Positions 35,046-45,170 of a DNA stretch of 64,000 bases are shown here, piece by piece. This DNA comes from Pelobates cultripes (lineage: Eukaryota > Chordata > Amphibia > Anura > Pelobatidae). Where the stretch lies: positions 285,379,751 through 285,443,750 of the forward strand of contig OW240914.1 in assembly GCA_933207985.1 (NCBI GenBank), given 5' to 3'. Position numbers and translations under genes: made by a program. The first letter of the stretch is position 1; the number at the start of each line of letters is the position of its first letter. The notes beneath the pieces were generated by a model. The model saw only the letters and a program-made list of their open reading frames with translations. It did not search any database and was not told where the DNA came from.

Positions 35046-35577
35046 TTAAAGTTCCATGTGAACATCGGAATTTATGTCCAAGCTGTACCAGTATTGTGGT
35101 ACTCCCCCCTTGGGAAGTGGTAGAAGAGTGGCCGGATTCAAGGAGTAACATCTTTGCAAAGAAACATTATCTGGTAAAAGGAGGGAGGTTTGAAGGCGGA
35201 GGTGTCTCTGGTAAGAAAGATGTTTCGGTTGAACTTGATTCAAAATGGCAGCGATGTCATGGGGAGCCAGAACTGTCAGTTTATGTCCGAGAACGAAATC
35301 ATTAGTTTTGTCCAGTAGGGCACTTGCAGCGAAGACAGCACGCAAACAGGAAGGACCACCTCTGGCTACGGGGTCAAGCATGCATGAGAAATACCCAATA
35401 GGGCGCTGACGGGAACCGTGAGATTGAGTAAGGACCCCGGAAGCATGGCCCATCTTCTCGGAGACGAAAAGTTTGAATGGTAATTGGTAGTTAGGTAGGC
35501 CCAAAGCAGGGGCAGAAGAGATTGCCCTTTGAAGAGCATAGTAACAACTGCAGGCTGTAGAGGACAATGTGAAGGGT
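35046..35577 (-). pseudogene. pol: RT connection domain, downstream of the MITE
   Basis: The open translation (YALQRAISSAPALGLPNY, QRPIGYFSCMLDPVARG, AILNQVQPKHLSYQR) is the thumb-to-connection part of a gammaretrovirus-like RT. It continues RT after the 49-bp MITE fragment at 35578-35626. It has no independent start and is part of the broken pol frame. Confidence 0.88.
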
Positions 35578-35626
35578 CATGTCATGATTCCCTTTTATTC
35601 CAGAAGTTTGGTCCTTAAGGGGTTAA
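35578..35626. mobile_element. Half TTAA MITE inserted in pol
   Basis: 49 bp matching one half of the 80-bp MITE at 8466-8545 and ending GGTCCTTAAGGGGTTAA. It introduces the stop that ends the RT frame (DALTP then stop). Only one arm is present, so a deletion accompanied or followed insertion. Confidence 0.85.
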
Positions 35627-36692
35627 AGCATCATAGAGAGGTTGCATGAGTTGAGAAGCCTCAGGAATCCAAGATCTGCAATAAGTGATGAGGCCCAAGA
35701 AGGCATGATGATTAGATGGAAGGGAGAGGTTTGCAATTGCACGAACTCTGTTCCTTTTTAGGTGACGGGTGCCATGGGAAAGGCAATGTCCCAAGAAGAC
35801 CACAGAGGGCCGGCACCACTGGAGTTTTGTTTTGGAGGTTTTACAACCTTCTTCTGCGAGGAAGCAGAGGAGATCCACGGAATGTTGTTCAGCGGTCGGA
35901 AAATCATCTGCACAGAGAAGTAAATCATCAACATACTGGAGCAGGACCACGTCTGGGTGGGACTTCTGCCAGGGTTCAAGTACAGTGGACATAGCTTTGG
36001 TGAATTTCGTTGGAGAATTTTGTGCACCTTGAGGCATAACAGCCCATGTATACCGTTGACAGTCATGGGTGAAAGCGAACAGATATTGACAAGAGGGATC
36101 CAAGGGCACACTGAAGAAGGCGTTTGCAAGATCGACCACTGTGAAGAACTTAGCAGTTGGAGGAACTCGTGATAATAGTGTGTGTGGATTAGGAACAACT
36201 GCGGTATCCTGGTTGGTAGCTTCATTAACAGCACGGAGATCCTGGACCATTCGGTATTGGTCTGGTTGAACTTTTTCAGTTTTCTTCTTTACTGGAAACA
36301 GAGGAGTATTACACTGAGAAACGCATTTGATTAATGCACCTTTTGCCAATAGACTATCAACTTGTTTGGAGATTGCAAGGGCTTGTACAGGTTTCAACGG
36401 GTACTGTGGTCTTCGTGGTGGAGTAGCTCCTTCAATTAGTGTAACCACCACAGGCGGGACCTGGAGGCGTCCAATGTCATCTGGGCCTGTAGACCAAAGT
36501 TTAGTTGGAACCGTATCCAGAGCACTGGGGGCGTCTAGGACCCTTGTTTCCTCGGTGGGGGATGTCATGTGTAAGAGTAGGGGCAAAGAACAAATGACTA
36601 CCCGAGAGAGTCGGGTGAGTAATTGAACCTGGCCATCAGCAGTAAAAGAGATGGAAGCTTGAAGACGAGACAATACATCAGCACCTAAGAGG
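35615..36692 (-). pseudogene. pol: Retroviral reverse transcriptase with a protease C-terminal stub
   Basis: The stub LLGADVLSRLQASI corresponds to the C-terminal end of a retroviral aspartic protease. RT follows: LIEGATPPRRPQYPLKPVQ, MVQDLRAVNEAT, VVDLANAFFSVPLD (first catalytic Asp), AVMPQGAQNSPTKFTKAM, LLQYVDDLLLCADD (catalytic Asp pair), VVFLGHCLS and the thumb. This is gamma/epsilon-like RT with all three Asp intact. The frame ends in MITE sequence at 35615. The protease active-site DTG/DSG region is absent upstream. Confidence 0.92.
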
Positions 36693-36821
36693 TTAAAGGA
36701 CCACTCTAGGCACCCAGACCACTTCAGCTTAATGAAGTGGTCTGGGTGCACGGTCCCTCTAGGATTAACCCTTTTTTTTAATAAACATAGCAGTTTCAGA
36801 GAACTGTATAATGATGTTTAA
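36693..36821. mobile_element. 129-bp T2-like TTAA MITE inserted between gag and pol
   Basis: Starts TTAAAGGACCACTCTAGG, contains the CACCCAGACCACTTCAG palindrome, and ends at a second TTAA (36818-36821). Retroviral sequence on the two sides joins in frame around TTAA (HPI next to LLGADVL), so insertion used a TTAA target cleanly. Confidence 0.9.
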
Positions 36822-37926
36822 TGGGGTGGCCTGCTTGATGGTTTTGACGGGCATGGCGATAATGACTGGGTGCTGGGTGATCATTTTGCTGGAAGTCATC
36901 TGAATCATAATTACTCGGAGAAGGGTGAGTATTAAATTGGGAGAGTTGATGAACAGCTTGGGCATAATCCTGTGAAGGATAATACTGTGCATGCGACTGT
37001 GGATGTACCTGTGGAGGATAACCATGTTGGGGACCACTAAATGTGGCTGTTGGGGCGCTGGGGTACATAGGGGGTCTGTTAGTTAGTAGTCGGGACACCC
37101 ACGGGTTTGTGCAGTCCATTCGAAAGTGGCCCGGTTGGTTACAGTTAAAGCATACCCTGGTCGGAGGTTTAGGTGCTGTGAGCTGTCCCTGTGCGGCTGG
37201 CATAATAGCTAATGTGGGATAAGTCTGGGACATCAGTGTGGGTCTGGTAGTAGGGCTAGAAGTGGAAAACATGAGAGGATTACTTTTCTTCTGGGATGGT
37301 TGTAGAACAGATTCTAGGCCCTTTGCAACCAGCAAGAGAGTATCCAAAGGAATAATCCTGTATTCTGGGCGTGATAGCACCAAGCCTTTTCTGATAGGTT
37401 CTTTAAGGCCAGCCACAAAGGCAGCTGACAACATCTGGGTTTGTGCTTTGTTATATACACTAAATCCAAGATCGGAGAAGGTTTGGGTCAACCTGGAATG
37501 GTATTTTTCCACTGACTCAAGTTTGTCTTGTATGATATCATTTATACAAGTGGCCTGGTTAGCCAGTTTATCCTGGGCCCAGGCCCGGAGTTGTTCACAG
37601 AAAGTAGTGCCTGACTGGAAATCTGTATCAGTAGTGAGGACAGCATCATTAAAACTCCTCTCCATAATAAGCCAGTAGGCATCCCCAGCCTTGATCTCAC
37701 ATAGACTGTACAGATCACGCCAGGCTGCGGAGTAAGTCTTACGAATCTGGGCAATCCTTCGGAAGAAGGGCATGGGTTGTTTTTCTGGATCGGGGAGAGA
37801 AGTTACTAGGGTGGCAGCTTGGGACGGGTTAAATGTAACATACATTGGTGGGGCCCCTTCCACTGCTGATGAAGCAGGGAGGTGGGTAGCTGTGATGGCC
37901 TGTCTCTGGAAAGCCCTATTATTCAA
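36822..37926 (-). pseudogene. gag: Retroviral gag: capsid and nucleocapsid region
   Basis: Open from 37926. The capsid-like helical region covers residues ~20-215 (PMPFFRRIAQIRKTYSAAWR, FCEQLRAWAQDKL, MLSAAFVAGLKEPIRKG). A single CCHC zinc knuckle, CFNCNQPGHFRMDC (C-X2-C-X4-H-X4-C), lies at about 37155-37114. A Pro/Gln/His/Tyr-rich tail of about 110 residues follows instead of a protease. The family role is particle assembly and genome packaging. It is out of frame with the upstream Pro-rich segment. Confidence 0.88.
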
Positions 37927-38032
37927 ACTGGGAATGGGAGACCATGATAGCTGGCAACATCAAGTGAATTGGGAGCTTGGACAGCCGGGGCGTCGGAACC
38001 GGGAGAACCGACAGCAATGGTCTGGGGAGTGA

Positions 38033-39720
38033 CTAACTGAGAAGTAGTGGATAGAAACATGAGGCGGCAGGGGAGGTGGCAGCGTCCTGAGGTTGTCCCG
38101 ACATGGCAGATTCATTTGTTCCAACAATCATGATTGGGTAACTGGGAGTGGTTATGGGAGGGGCAGGGATGGGAGCTGGACTGGGTGAAGATACAGGCTG
38201 AGTAGGTTGAGATAGGTGGATGGAGAGGACGGAGATAGGTGATGAGAGGTCAAGGGGGGAAACAACAGGATTAGAGGCGGGGAGAGGAGAGGAATCCGGA
38301 ATAGTAACAGAAGGAGTGGGGTGGAGAGAAGAAGGAGGAGGAGTAGGTGGAGTTGCAAGAGAAGCCAAGAGGGCAGAAATAAGTGATGTAGGATTGGAAA
38401 AAGGAGGAGTGATGGAATCAGAGGTAGGGAGAGAGAAAGAATCTGGAACGGAAGCAGAAGGAGTGGAAGGGGATGTAGAAGGAAGAGTAGGAACAGGAGG
38501 AGAGGTGAGAGAGGCAGAGAGGGCGGAAATGAAAGATGAAAGATCGAAAGGAGGAGAAGGTTCAGGAAGGGGGGAAGGATCTGGAATAGGGACAGAAAGA
38601 GTGGAAGAGGGTGGAGAAGTGGGCGTAGGAATGGGAGGAGAATCGAGGGAAGCAGAGAGGGCGGAAATGTGAGATGAAAGATCGCAAGGAGGAGAAGGTG
38701 CGGGAAGGGGGGGGATCTGGGATAGGGAAAGAGGGAGTGGAAGGGGGTGGAGAAGTAGGAGTAGAGGCGAGAGAGGCAGAGAGGGCGGAAATAAGAGATG
38801 GAAGGTTGAATGAAGGAGGAGTGAGAGGATTAGAGATGGGAAGGGGAGAGGAATCTGGGACGGGGACTGAAGGAGCGGCAGGGAGAGGGGGCACGGGGAC
38901 GGGAGTGGAAGGAAGGGGGGATCATGGATACAACAGGGGATATCACGGAGGACGGCAAGTGGGAAACGGGGACAGAAGAAACAATAGGGAGAGGGACCAG
39001 AGATGTCTCGGAGGGAGTAGTACACAAAGGAGGAGGGGGAGCAGGAATTGGAGCAATAGGAAGAGTAGTTGAGGACGATGAGGGAGGGACAGTGTCAGGA
39101 GAAATGGTAGGGAAAGATGGTAGAGGGACAGCATCAGTGACGACCTGTGAGAGTGGAAGAGAGACGGTATCGGTGGGGAGTGGGGCGGGAAGTGGAATAA
39201 TGGGTGGTGTGGTGGAGGGAGATGGGAGTGGGAAGGGGTAATAGTAGGATCTGTCCGCCCCGAGAACGGGGTACAGAGGGGTGGGAGCTGGAGGGCCTTT
39301 AGCAGTGGGGGACTGGGCAGTGTCTGGGGAGGCGGGGCGTAGATCATTCGCGGCATTCTGGGCGCCATCATATGGTGGTGGCCGGGGAACAACAAGGGAT
39401 GAATCATCATCATTACATACATTTCTGTGATACACATAAATCGTTTGTCCTTCAAAATCAATTTCTTCTTCTGACCAACCCTCCCGCTTGAGTCCTCTCG
39501 CTACACGATACCAAGCCTCTACGGCTTTTGTTAACCCATTATCCAGTAGTATGCCCTCTTTATCAATAAGCAATTTTCTCCAAAACTCTGGTTGCAATCT
39601 ACCACTGGGTGACATTTGAAAACCACAAACCTTTGCTACCTTTTTCATTTTTAACATAGCCTCCTCTCCTGCTCTCTCTAACAATATCACAAGCTTAGAA
39701 ACCCTTTGAAGGTCTAGCAT
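38033..39720 (-). pseudogene. gag: Retroviral gag: matrix and Pro/Ser-rich repeat region
   Basis: The frame opens at 39720 (MLDLQRVSKLVILLERAGEE), with a matrix-like segment (GLTKAVEAWYRVARGL, WSEEEIDFEGQTIYVYHRN) and a PPPY late-domain motif (RPPPYDG, about 39370). A very long Pro/Ser/Thr-rich stretch follows. It contains five copies of an ISALSASL + VPIPDPSPLP unit and crosses frameshifts near 38900 and 38706-38715, the second in an eight-G run. An out-of-frame Met-Gly-Gln start at 39733-39731 looks like a myristoylated gag start, so the true N-terminus may lie there. Confidence 0.82.
38190..38890 (-). repeat. Five imperfect 123-155-bp tandem repeats inside gag
   Basis: The minus-strand coding block for ISALSASL (plus-strand GGCAGAGAGGGCGGAAAT-type) recurs near 38225, 38360, 38515, 38655 and 38778. 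Each is followed by a VPDSSPLP-like coding block. The antisense strand gives a long Glu/Gly-rich frame that is only a shadow. Confidence 0.85.
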
Positions 39721-40763
39721 GTTCCTGTCCCATTTTTACCAAACAAGGCTTTCCCTGTAAGAGGGACAGAGATAGAGAGAAGAAAAAGAAGGAATGTCTA
39801 CAGTGCTCGACTGCCACGAGGAATTGATTCCTGTGCGTCTTCCCTAAAAGTAGACTATTCACAGGATCCGCCCCCACCCGAGGTGGTGGCCACGGATCTG
39901 AGTGGGCGAGCGTGGGTGACTAACACAGCTATGGGCAACAAGTATAGAAGAGATAAAGGAGAAGGGAAAGGGTGAATGTAGAGAGACTAATCAAAAGGCA
40001 TTTACAGGAGTCACAAATATAGAGAAGTGCACATAATCCGGAATCAAGGACGAACCACACAACACACACACACACACACACAACTGAATAGGAAACACTA
40101 TGACCACAACTGAATAGGAAACAAAATATAACAAGGAACAATAAAAATGTGAACATAGTAATAATTAAACAGTAAACAAACCCTGTTCTACTCTGAACAG
40201 TACAAAAAAATTCCCAGCCTTTCTCTAGGCTGTCCCCAGCCCTTTACCGGGTGGTCCCCAACCCTTTATCGGGCGGTCAAATCCCCAACCCTTTACCGGG
40301 TGTTCCCCAGCCCGTTACCAGGCGGTCAAATCCCCAACCCTTTACCAGGTGGTCCCCAGCCCTTTACCGGGTGGTCAAATCCCCAACCCTTTACCGGGTG
40401 GTCACCAGCCCTTTACCGGGTGGTCAAATCCCCAACCCTTTACCGGGTGGTCCCCAGCCCTTTACCGGGTGGTCTCGTTCCCTGCCCGCTAGGCAGTCAA
40501 GCTATAATAATAAACACAAACCATACACCAGCTGTCTCACACAAACATTCAGGAGGCAGATAGACAATCGACAGGTCCATTTAAAAGGCACCAGATAAGA
40601 GATTAGCTGTGTTGTAGCATTCTGGAAGCCGGAAGTGGACACGGAGACAGACCAACACGAAACAGAAAATACAGGCAAACCGGTGTATTTAGGAGGTGAT
40701 CAGGCTCCGGTTGTCCTACTTTCCAGAGGTCTGCTCCGGTCCCGGTTTCCGGCAAAATCTGGC
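39721..40763 (-). other. Retroviral leader between PBS and gag
   Basis: About 1 kb of non-coding leader. It contains a CA/GT microsatellite (about 40063-40082) and the ten-unit tandem repeat at 40234-40473. The packaging signal and splice donor are expected here but I cannot point to them. Confidence 0.6.
40234..40473 (-). repeat. Tandem repeat in the retroviral leader
   Basis: Ten units of CCCCAGCCCTTTACCGGGTG-type sequence (22 bp) alternate with a 27-bp version carrying CAAAT in front, forming an approximate 49-bp dimer repeat. Six-frame translations of it are artefacts. Confidence 0.9.
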
Positions 40764-40781
40764 GCCCCACGTTGGGCGCCA
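40764..40781 (-). promoter_or_regulatory. Primer-binding site, tRNA-Lys1,2 type
   Basis: On the minus strand TGGCGCCCAACGTGGGGC starts two bases after the LTR end, the standard place. The 18 bases match the Lys1,2-type PBS known from Mason-Pfizer monkey virus. It lies in the near-palindrome 40760-40781. Confidence 0.92.
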
Positions 40782-40783
40782 AA

Positions 40784-41251
40784 TGATGTGGATATCAATC
40801 AATAAATTGATTATCTTGTGTATCTGCCCCCGGCCAAATTAAAGAAATAGTGCATGCACGCTCCTGAAGTAATTCACACCAGACAAGTTTCGGGTTAATG
40901 AAAAACTTGAGGAAAGTTTATTCAGGGGGGACGACATGTCCCTTATAAAGCAAAATTACATCATATGCATTGTCAGAGATAACATGGAATAATACATCAA
41001 TAATTGGCTAGGTGTTAAGTGGTTCATTTAGTGCTCTGCCTATCGGGTATGATGTCACTGGTATCTTGGAGGTCTCCCCCAGATTCCAGCGCCATCTTGT
41101 TAATGAGGGTGTTAGTTGATGTTAAAGGGGAAACTCCCTAGCGGCCATTTTAGGTAAATCACATAGAAAGTTGAATAATGCTGATTGTAATTACGTTGAG
41201 TAAATAGGCATCTTACTAATATAATTTGGGTTAATATTTTTGTCCACAACA
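40784..41251 (-). repeat. 5' LTR of the retrovirus, complete (468 bp)
   Basis: Plus-strand ends are TGATGTGG and CCACAACA, a 7-of-8 inverted repeat with TG...CA. The outer border is set by the GTGCA duplication. On the minus strand CTTTATAAGG (about 40950-40941) is TATA-like and AATAAA lies at 40922-40917, about 20 bases downstream. That tight spacing would put the poly(A) signal at or before the cap site, so R may be very short. Confidence 0.9.
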
Positions 41252-41256
41252 GTGCA

Positions 41257-42145
41257 TGTTGTCTCACTACCTGCCATGGATGTTTTCTTTGATCACACAC
41301 CTGCACATGCCTTTGGAGTCTTGTGCCTTGCATTATCTTCTGGTATTGATGTTACGGCCTGGATACTCCTATTGTTTACTCTGCCCTTAGAAATCCTGGC
41401 ATATCCTACAATACTGAGTATTTCTGGTGTTCCAGCTATGGCCTACATAACGTTAAGTTGCATTGGTAACTGATCAGTAATGTTTTCTAACATTTGGACT
41501 GTAGCATGCAACGGTTATCAAAAGAGATCACAAATGTACAATCCAGAGCTAACTGACTCATTTTTTGCAGGTAAGTCAGTGGAACCCAGAAAATCTCATC
41601 TTAAAATCGTGCCTAAACCATTATTTTGTGAAACTACAGAGCTTGCACCCAGTCTGCACCCAGTGGAGGTAGAGAATAGCAACACTGGACCACTAGGGTC
41701 ACAAGGTAAGATGCAGGTATGGGTCAATAAACTGTTTCCCTCTCGCCCTGCAATAGAACCCCTGTCCCAACCCACACATTCAAGCACACACATTACACAA
41801 ACATATATACCCACACAAAACACACTGGATTTCCTACACACACACACACACAGTATATTCTCTAAACAAGCACTACATAACCTACAAACACTGAAGACAT
41901 AATCCCCTTTTCCGAGTGCACAGGAGCCTGCAAGCATCTCTCCCCACACAGTATCACAGACAGCCCACATCACACATAAGTACAGCAAACAACCAGTGGT
42001 GTATTTTGGTTCTGTGCTGCCCTAGGCATGACTAAACCTGGATATCCCCCTAATCTTAATTTGCTACACCCCTTCTGGTCTAGGCTGCACCTCTTCCTGA
42101 TTAAGAACCCACCCCTTCCTCTTTAGACTCCTTTTCCTACTCCTC
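41257..42145. other. No feature recognised
   Basis: Includes a short CA microsatellite (about 41836-41851). No coding or terminal-repeat structure is seen. Confidence 0.5.
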
Positions 42146-42695
42146 TTAAAGGGATGCTATAGTGCCACAAAAACAAAGCTGTTTTCCTGGCACCAAAACC
42201 CCTTCAGTCACCTACCTGAATCCAGTGCCGATGTCCCTCGGTGCTGGGTCAGGCTCCCCATAGGAAGCATTGTATTAATTCTTTCCTATGGATATTTAGC
42301 AGACACTGGATGTCCTCATGCACAGCGTGAGGATGTCCAGCATCAGTTAGGTGACTTTTAGTCGCCTAACCAACCGGAAGTCCCTCGGTGCTGGGTCAGG
42401 CTCCCCATAGGAAAGCATTGTATTAATTCTTTCCTATGGATATTTAGCAGACACTGGATGTCCTCATGCACAGCGTGAGGATGTCCAGCATCAGTTAGGC
42501 GACTTTTAGTCGCCTAACCAACCGGAAATCCCTCTGGTAGACAGCCAATATAGGTGGAGTTAACCCTGAGAGGTAATTATTGCAGTTTCTGAGAAACTGC
42601 AATAATTACCCTTGCAGGGTTAAAGGGACTGGGACACTGCACCCAGACCACTTAAATGAGCTGAAGTGGTCTGGGTGCCTATAGTGTCCCTTTAA
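42146..42695. mobile_element. T2-like TTAA MITE with an internal duplication
   Basis: Starts TTAAAGGGATGCTATAGTGCC and ends CTATAGTGTCCCTTTAA, with TTAA at both borders. Inside, a ~148-bp segment (GTCCCTCGGTGCTGGGTCAG to CCAACCGGAA) is tandemly duplicated (about 42231-42378 and 42379-42527). It is non-coding. Confidence 0.85.
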
Positions 42696-42852
42696 GCACA
42701 CAATCTTATAGACACACACATTCACTGACAGACACAGACTCACTAAATTGACCCACACGCATTCACCAACACACACTGGCAGATACACACTGATAGTCAC
42801 ACACACACACACACACTCAATGACAAACACACAGACGTCACTGACAGACACA

Positions 42853-43121
42853 TGACTGCTGCCCAATACCCACCTCCTGTTGCCCTCTGCAAATAAACAC
42901 AACATAATTATGGGTAAGGGCAACTGCCACAGCTTTATTTACTTATACAAACCAGCTTTCCACCAACTGTCAGCTGTTGAGGGGCTTCCCCAACAGACAG
43001 CTTCCACTTCCATATCCATGAGTTCATATCAGCCTGCCTACCGCCATCAGCCCTCGGCAGGCTGCGACTCCCCAAGTTGATTCATCATCCTTCCATTTTA
43101 AATGCGCTGGCCAGGAACACC
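42853..43121. repeat. Direct repeat copy 1 (possible B2)
   Basis: About 95% similar to 43385-43657 by eye. It contains AATAAACACAACA, with a 4-bp deletion relative to the other copy at that point. Confidence 0.88.
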
Positions 43122-43384
43122 GCTGCAGCTGTGACAACGAGAAAGAAAAACCAACCAGAACCACAGAACGATACCAACAAACCAACTCTGCACATTGCGC
43201 CAATATAGGGAGGGTGGGCGGGGGAAAAGCCAGAGACCTTTACTGTCCTTCTGGCCTCTGGTGAAACCCCTCCCTGCTCATCCCCTTTTATCCCTCTTTT
43301 GGCAACATTGTATCCCCTCTGACCACCCCCCTTACTGCTGGCCAGCAGTCATGCCCTCCCTTCATTTTAGTCCGGGGAGTTACT

Positions 43385-43657
43385 TGACTGCTGCCCAATA
43401 CCCACCTCCTGTTGCCCTCCGCAAATAAACACAACACACCATAATTATGGGTAAGGGCAACGGCCACAGCTTTATTTACTTATACAAACCAGCTTTCCAC
43501 CAACTATCAGCTGTTGAGGGGCTTCCCCAACAGACAGCTTCCACTTCCATATTCATGAGTTCATATCAGCCTGCCTACCTCCATCAACCCTCAGGAGGCT
43601 GCGACTCCCCAAGTTGATTCATCATCCTTCCATTTTAAATGCGCTGGCCAGGAACAC
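43385..43657. repeat. Direct repeat copy 2 (possible B1)
   Basis: Partner of 42853-43121. The intervening 263 bp (43122-43384) would be A2 in the Ngaro model. Confidence 0.88.
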
Positions 43658-43699
43658 TGCCACCGTGATGTCGACCCTGCTCGCCTCCTGTCGGCATCG

Positions 43700-44061
43700 C
43701 GCCCCCCACAACAAGCAACAACTTTACAGCAGACTGTAACCCCAGGTTAAAGATATCCAGCCCTATGTCTGATGAGTGGACTCCATCTCTCCTCATTAAA
43801 TTTAAATTATCACCTTACAGCTCCACGTGACGGACCACTAACCCACCGAGACCTCGAACAAACCTGGCAACTGTCATGTTCAATTTTGCGTGGAACAATT
43901 TCGGACCAAATAAGTGTGAGGTCGCGAAAGGGAGCTATACACCGGGCCAAGTCCTGATTCATCAGAAATATAAGATCTATAGTCCGCTCCCGACCCAAGT
44001 CATTTTCCCCAACATGGACCACTAACGTCACAGGCCCCGAAACAAACCTCCGTAACTCCAC
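43700..44061 (-). pseudogene. SGNH-hydrolase-like domain of a Ngaro-type element
   Basis: The minus-strand frame from 44061 reads VTLVVHVGENDLGRERTIDL then LTLIWSEIVPRK. GEND (44010-43999) matches block III (GxND) of SGNH esterases. Block V appears in another frame as DGVHSSDIGLDIFN, with Asp and His at 43787-43776. Such SGNH domains are known as an extra gene product of vertebrate Ngaro/DIRS elements; their role in transposition is not established. The block I Ser motif (GDS) is not visible upstream, and at least one frameshift (about 43800) separates blocks III and V. Other SGNH sources are possible, but the repeat context favours Ngaro. Confidence 0.75.
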
Positions 44062-45170
44062 GCATTCTGTTTAAAACTGCCCCCAGGAGAGCCCTTGAAC
44101 GCCTCACCAACGAAACCTTGCCACTTCAAAAGGAAAGCCTAGGTTCCTCCCATAGGACCTTTGCTCTGCTCTGCGCGCTGCCCAATAAACATAAGAGTGA
44201 CCCAGGATCCAGACAAAGCACAGGGGGAAAAATGCTTAAAATAGCCAACCCATGTTAACCCTGTGTCATCCTTTTAAGAGTCTATGTCGGCATTCAAGAT
44301 GACCCCTTAGTGTGCAGTGTAGTGTGCTGTAGTGTGGTAAAATGCTTAATGGCTGCCTCTGTACTTATAGTCCCGTTGGCCTTGTAAGGGGGTCGAAGCT
44401 TTATTCCTGGGTCACTTGTATTTCAGCCAAGCACCTGTCTTAGGCATGTGGTGAGTCCCGGTTTAGTGGCTGTGGGTGGGCAGATCTACCGAATCAGGCC
44501 CTCTGCAGGGAACTGGGCGTGTGCCAGGTTGGTCCAAGGCCTTGTAACGTGTTCCCTCTTTGGGTTCATTATCCGCTGGTGTGTCGGGCTGTTATGCTGC
44601 TCCTCCTTAGTTTGTGTGAGGTAAGCGCTTATTCGCCGGTGCCGTCTTTGGTGCGGTCAATGATCCGCCTGTATGGGAGCAGGAGAGGAGTGTGCGTCTG
44701 GCGGCTCTCTCTTCGGGGTTGCCATGCGGTCTCCGCCATCTTGGGAGCGGACTCTCGCTGGTGTTGCAGCACTTCACTGGGTCACTGGGTCACAGGGTGG
44801 GGGCCGGGATCACCCCCGCCGGTCCTTGGGGAGGGGGAACAGGGCCAGACCCGCCTAGCTTTGCGTTTCTGCCTTACCGCTGGTGGGCAGGATAGCTGGG
44901 CGGCGGCCGTTCACCCCATTCACCCCCCAGAGCGGTCTCCATCGCGTTCAGCTGGGATCAACCCACCGAGGGACTAGAACCTCGTGGCAAGCCTCTCCTC
45001 GGGACCAGGGTTGCCTCTTTCACTGGGGTATCAGGATTTTAATAAGTGTTTTTTGCTGGATTTTAGAGCCAAAAACTCGAGAAGTTTTCAGGAGCTATTC
45101 CTCTGTGCTTCCACTCAGCATGGCAGTCAGGCCCCGCCCCCTTCTACAGTTATTTTAAGGTAGTAATAAT
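44062..45170. other. GC-richer sequence, no gene recognised
   Basis: Open frames at about 44519-45158 show no family resemblance. CpG-rich text (GGCGGCGGCCGTTCACCCC, GTCAGGCCCCGCCCCC) could be the promoter-like end of a LINE or another repeat, but nothing confirms it. Confidence 0.4.

Larger units (their letters stand above)
31386..41256 (-). mobile_element. Endogenous retrovirus, minus strand, defective
   Basis: The provirus spans 31391-41251 between 5-bp duplications GTGCA (31386-31390, 41252-41256). The order on the minus strand is 5' LTR, Lys1,2-type primer-binding site, repeat-bearing leader, gag, pol, env remnant, truncated 3' LTR. Pol is gamma/epsilon-like in its RT motifs, and the nucleocapsid has one zinc knuckle. 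Across the ~240 bp the LTRs share I count about 8 substitutions and one 2-bp indel, so insertion is not very recent. Frameshifts, stops, loss of the protease core, two MITE insertions in pol and deletion of env TM plus part of the 3' LTR make it non-functional. Confidence 0.93.
42853..44061 (-). mobile_element. Ngaro-type retroelement, 3' end remnant
   Basis: Two direct repeats of ~270 bp (42853-43121, 43385-43657, both TGACTGCTGCCCAATACCCA to GCCAGGAACA) are separated by 263 bp of unique sequence and lie just downstream (minus strand) of an SGNH hydrolase remnant. This fits the B1 - A2 - B2 order at the right end of Ngaro elements. The matching A1 copy is not in the window, so the element is 5'-truncated or the model is wrong. 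Confidence 0.6.

Noticed and set aside
38220..39241. Long plus-strand Glu/Gly-rich open frames
   Set aside because: They are the antisense of the Pro/Ser-rich gag repeat domain; base composition keeps them open.
40251..40598. Plus-strand Pro-rich open frames
   Set aside because: Translations of the retroviral leader tandem repeat on the wrong strand.
42853..43657. Paired TG...CA direct repeats as a small LTR (TRIM) element
   Set aside because: No target duplication flanks them and no primer-binding site follows either copy; the Ngaro B1-A2-B2 reading explains the adjacent SGNH remnant better.
44519..45158. A possible host CpG-island exon
   Set aside because: No known domain, no splice structure that I can support, and the surrounding sequence looks repetitive.
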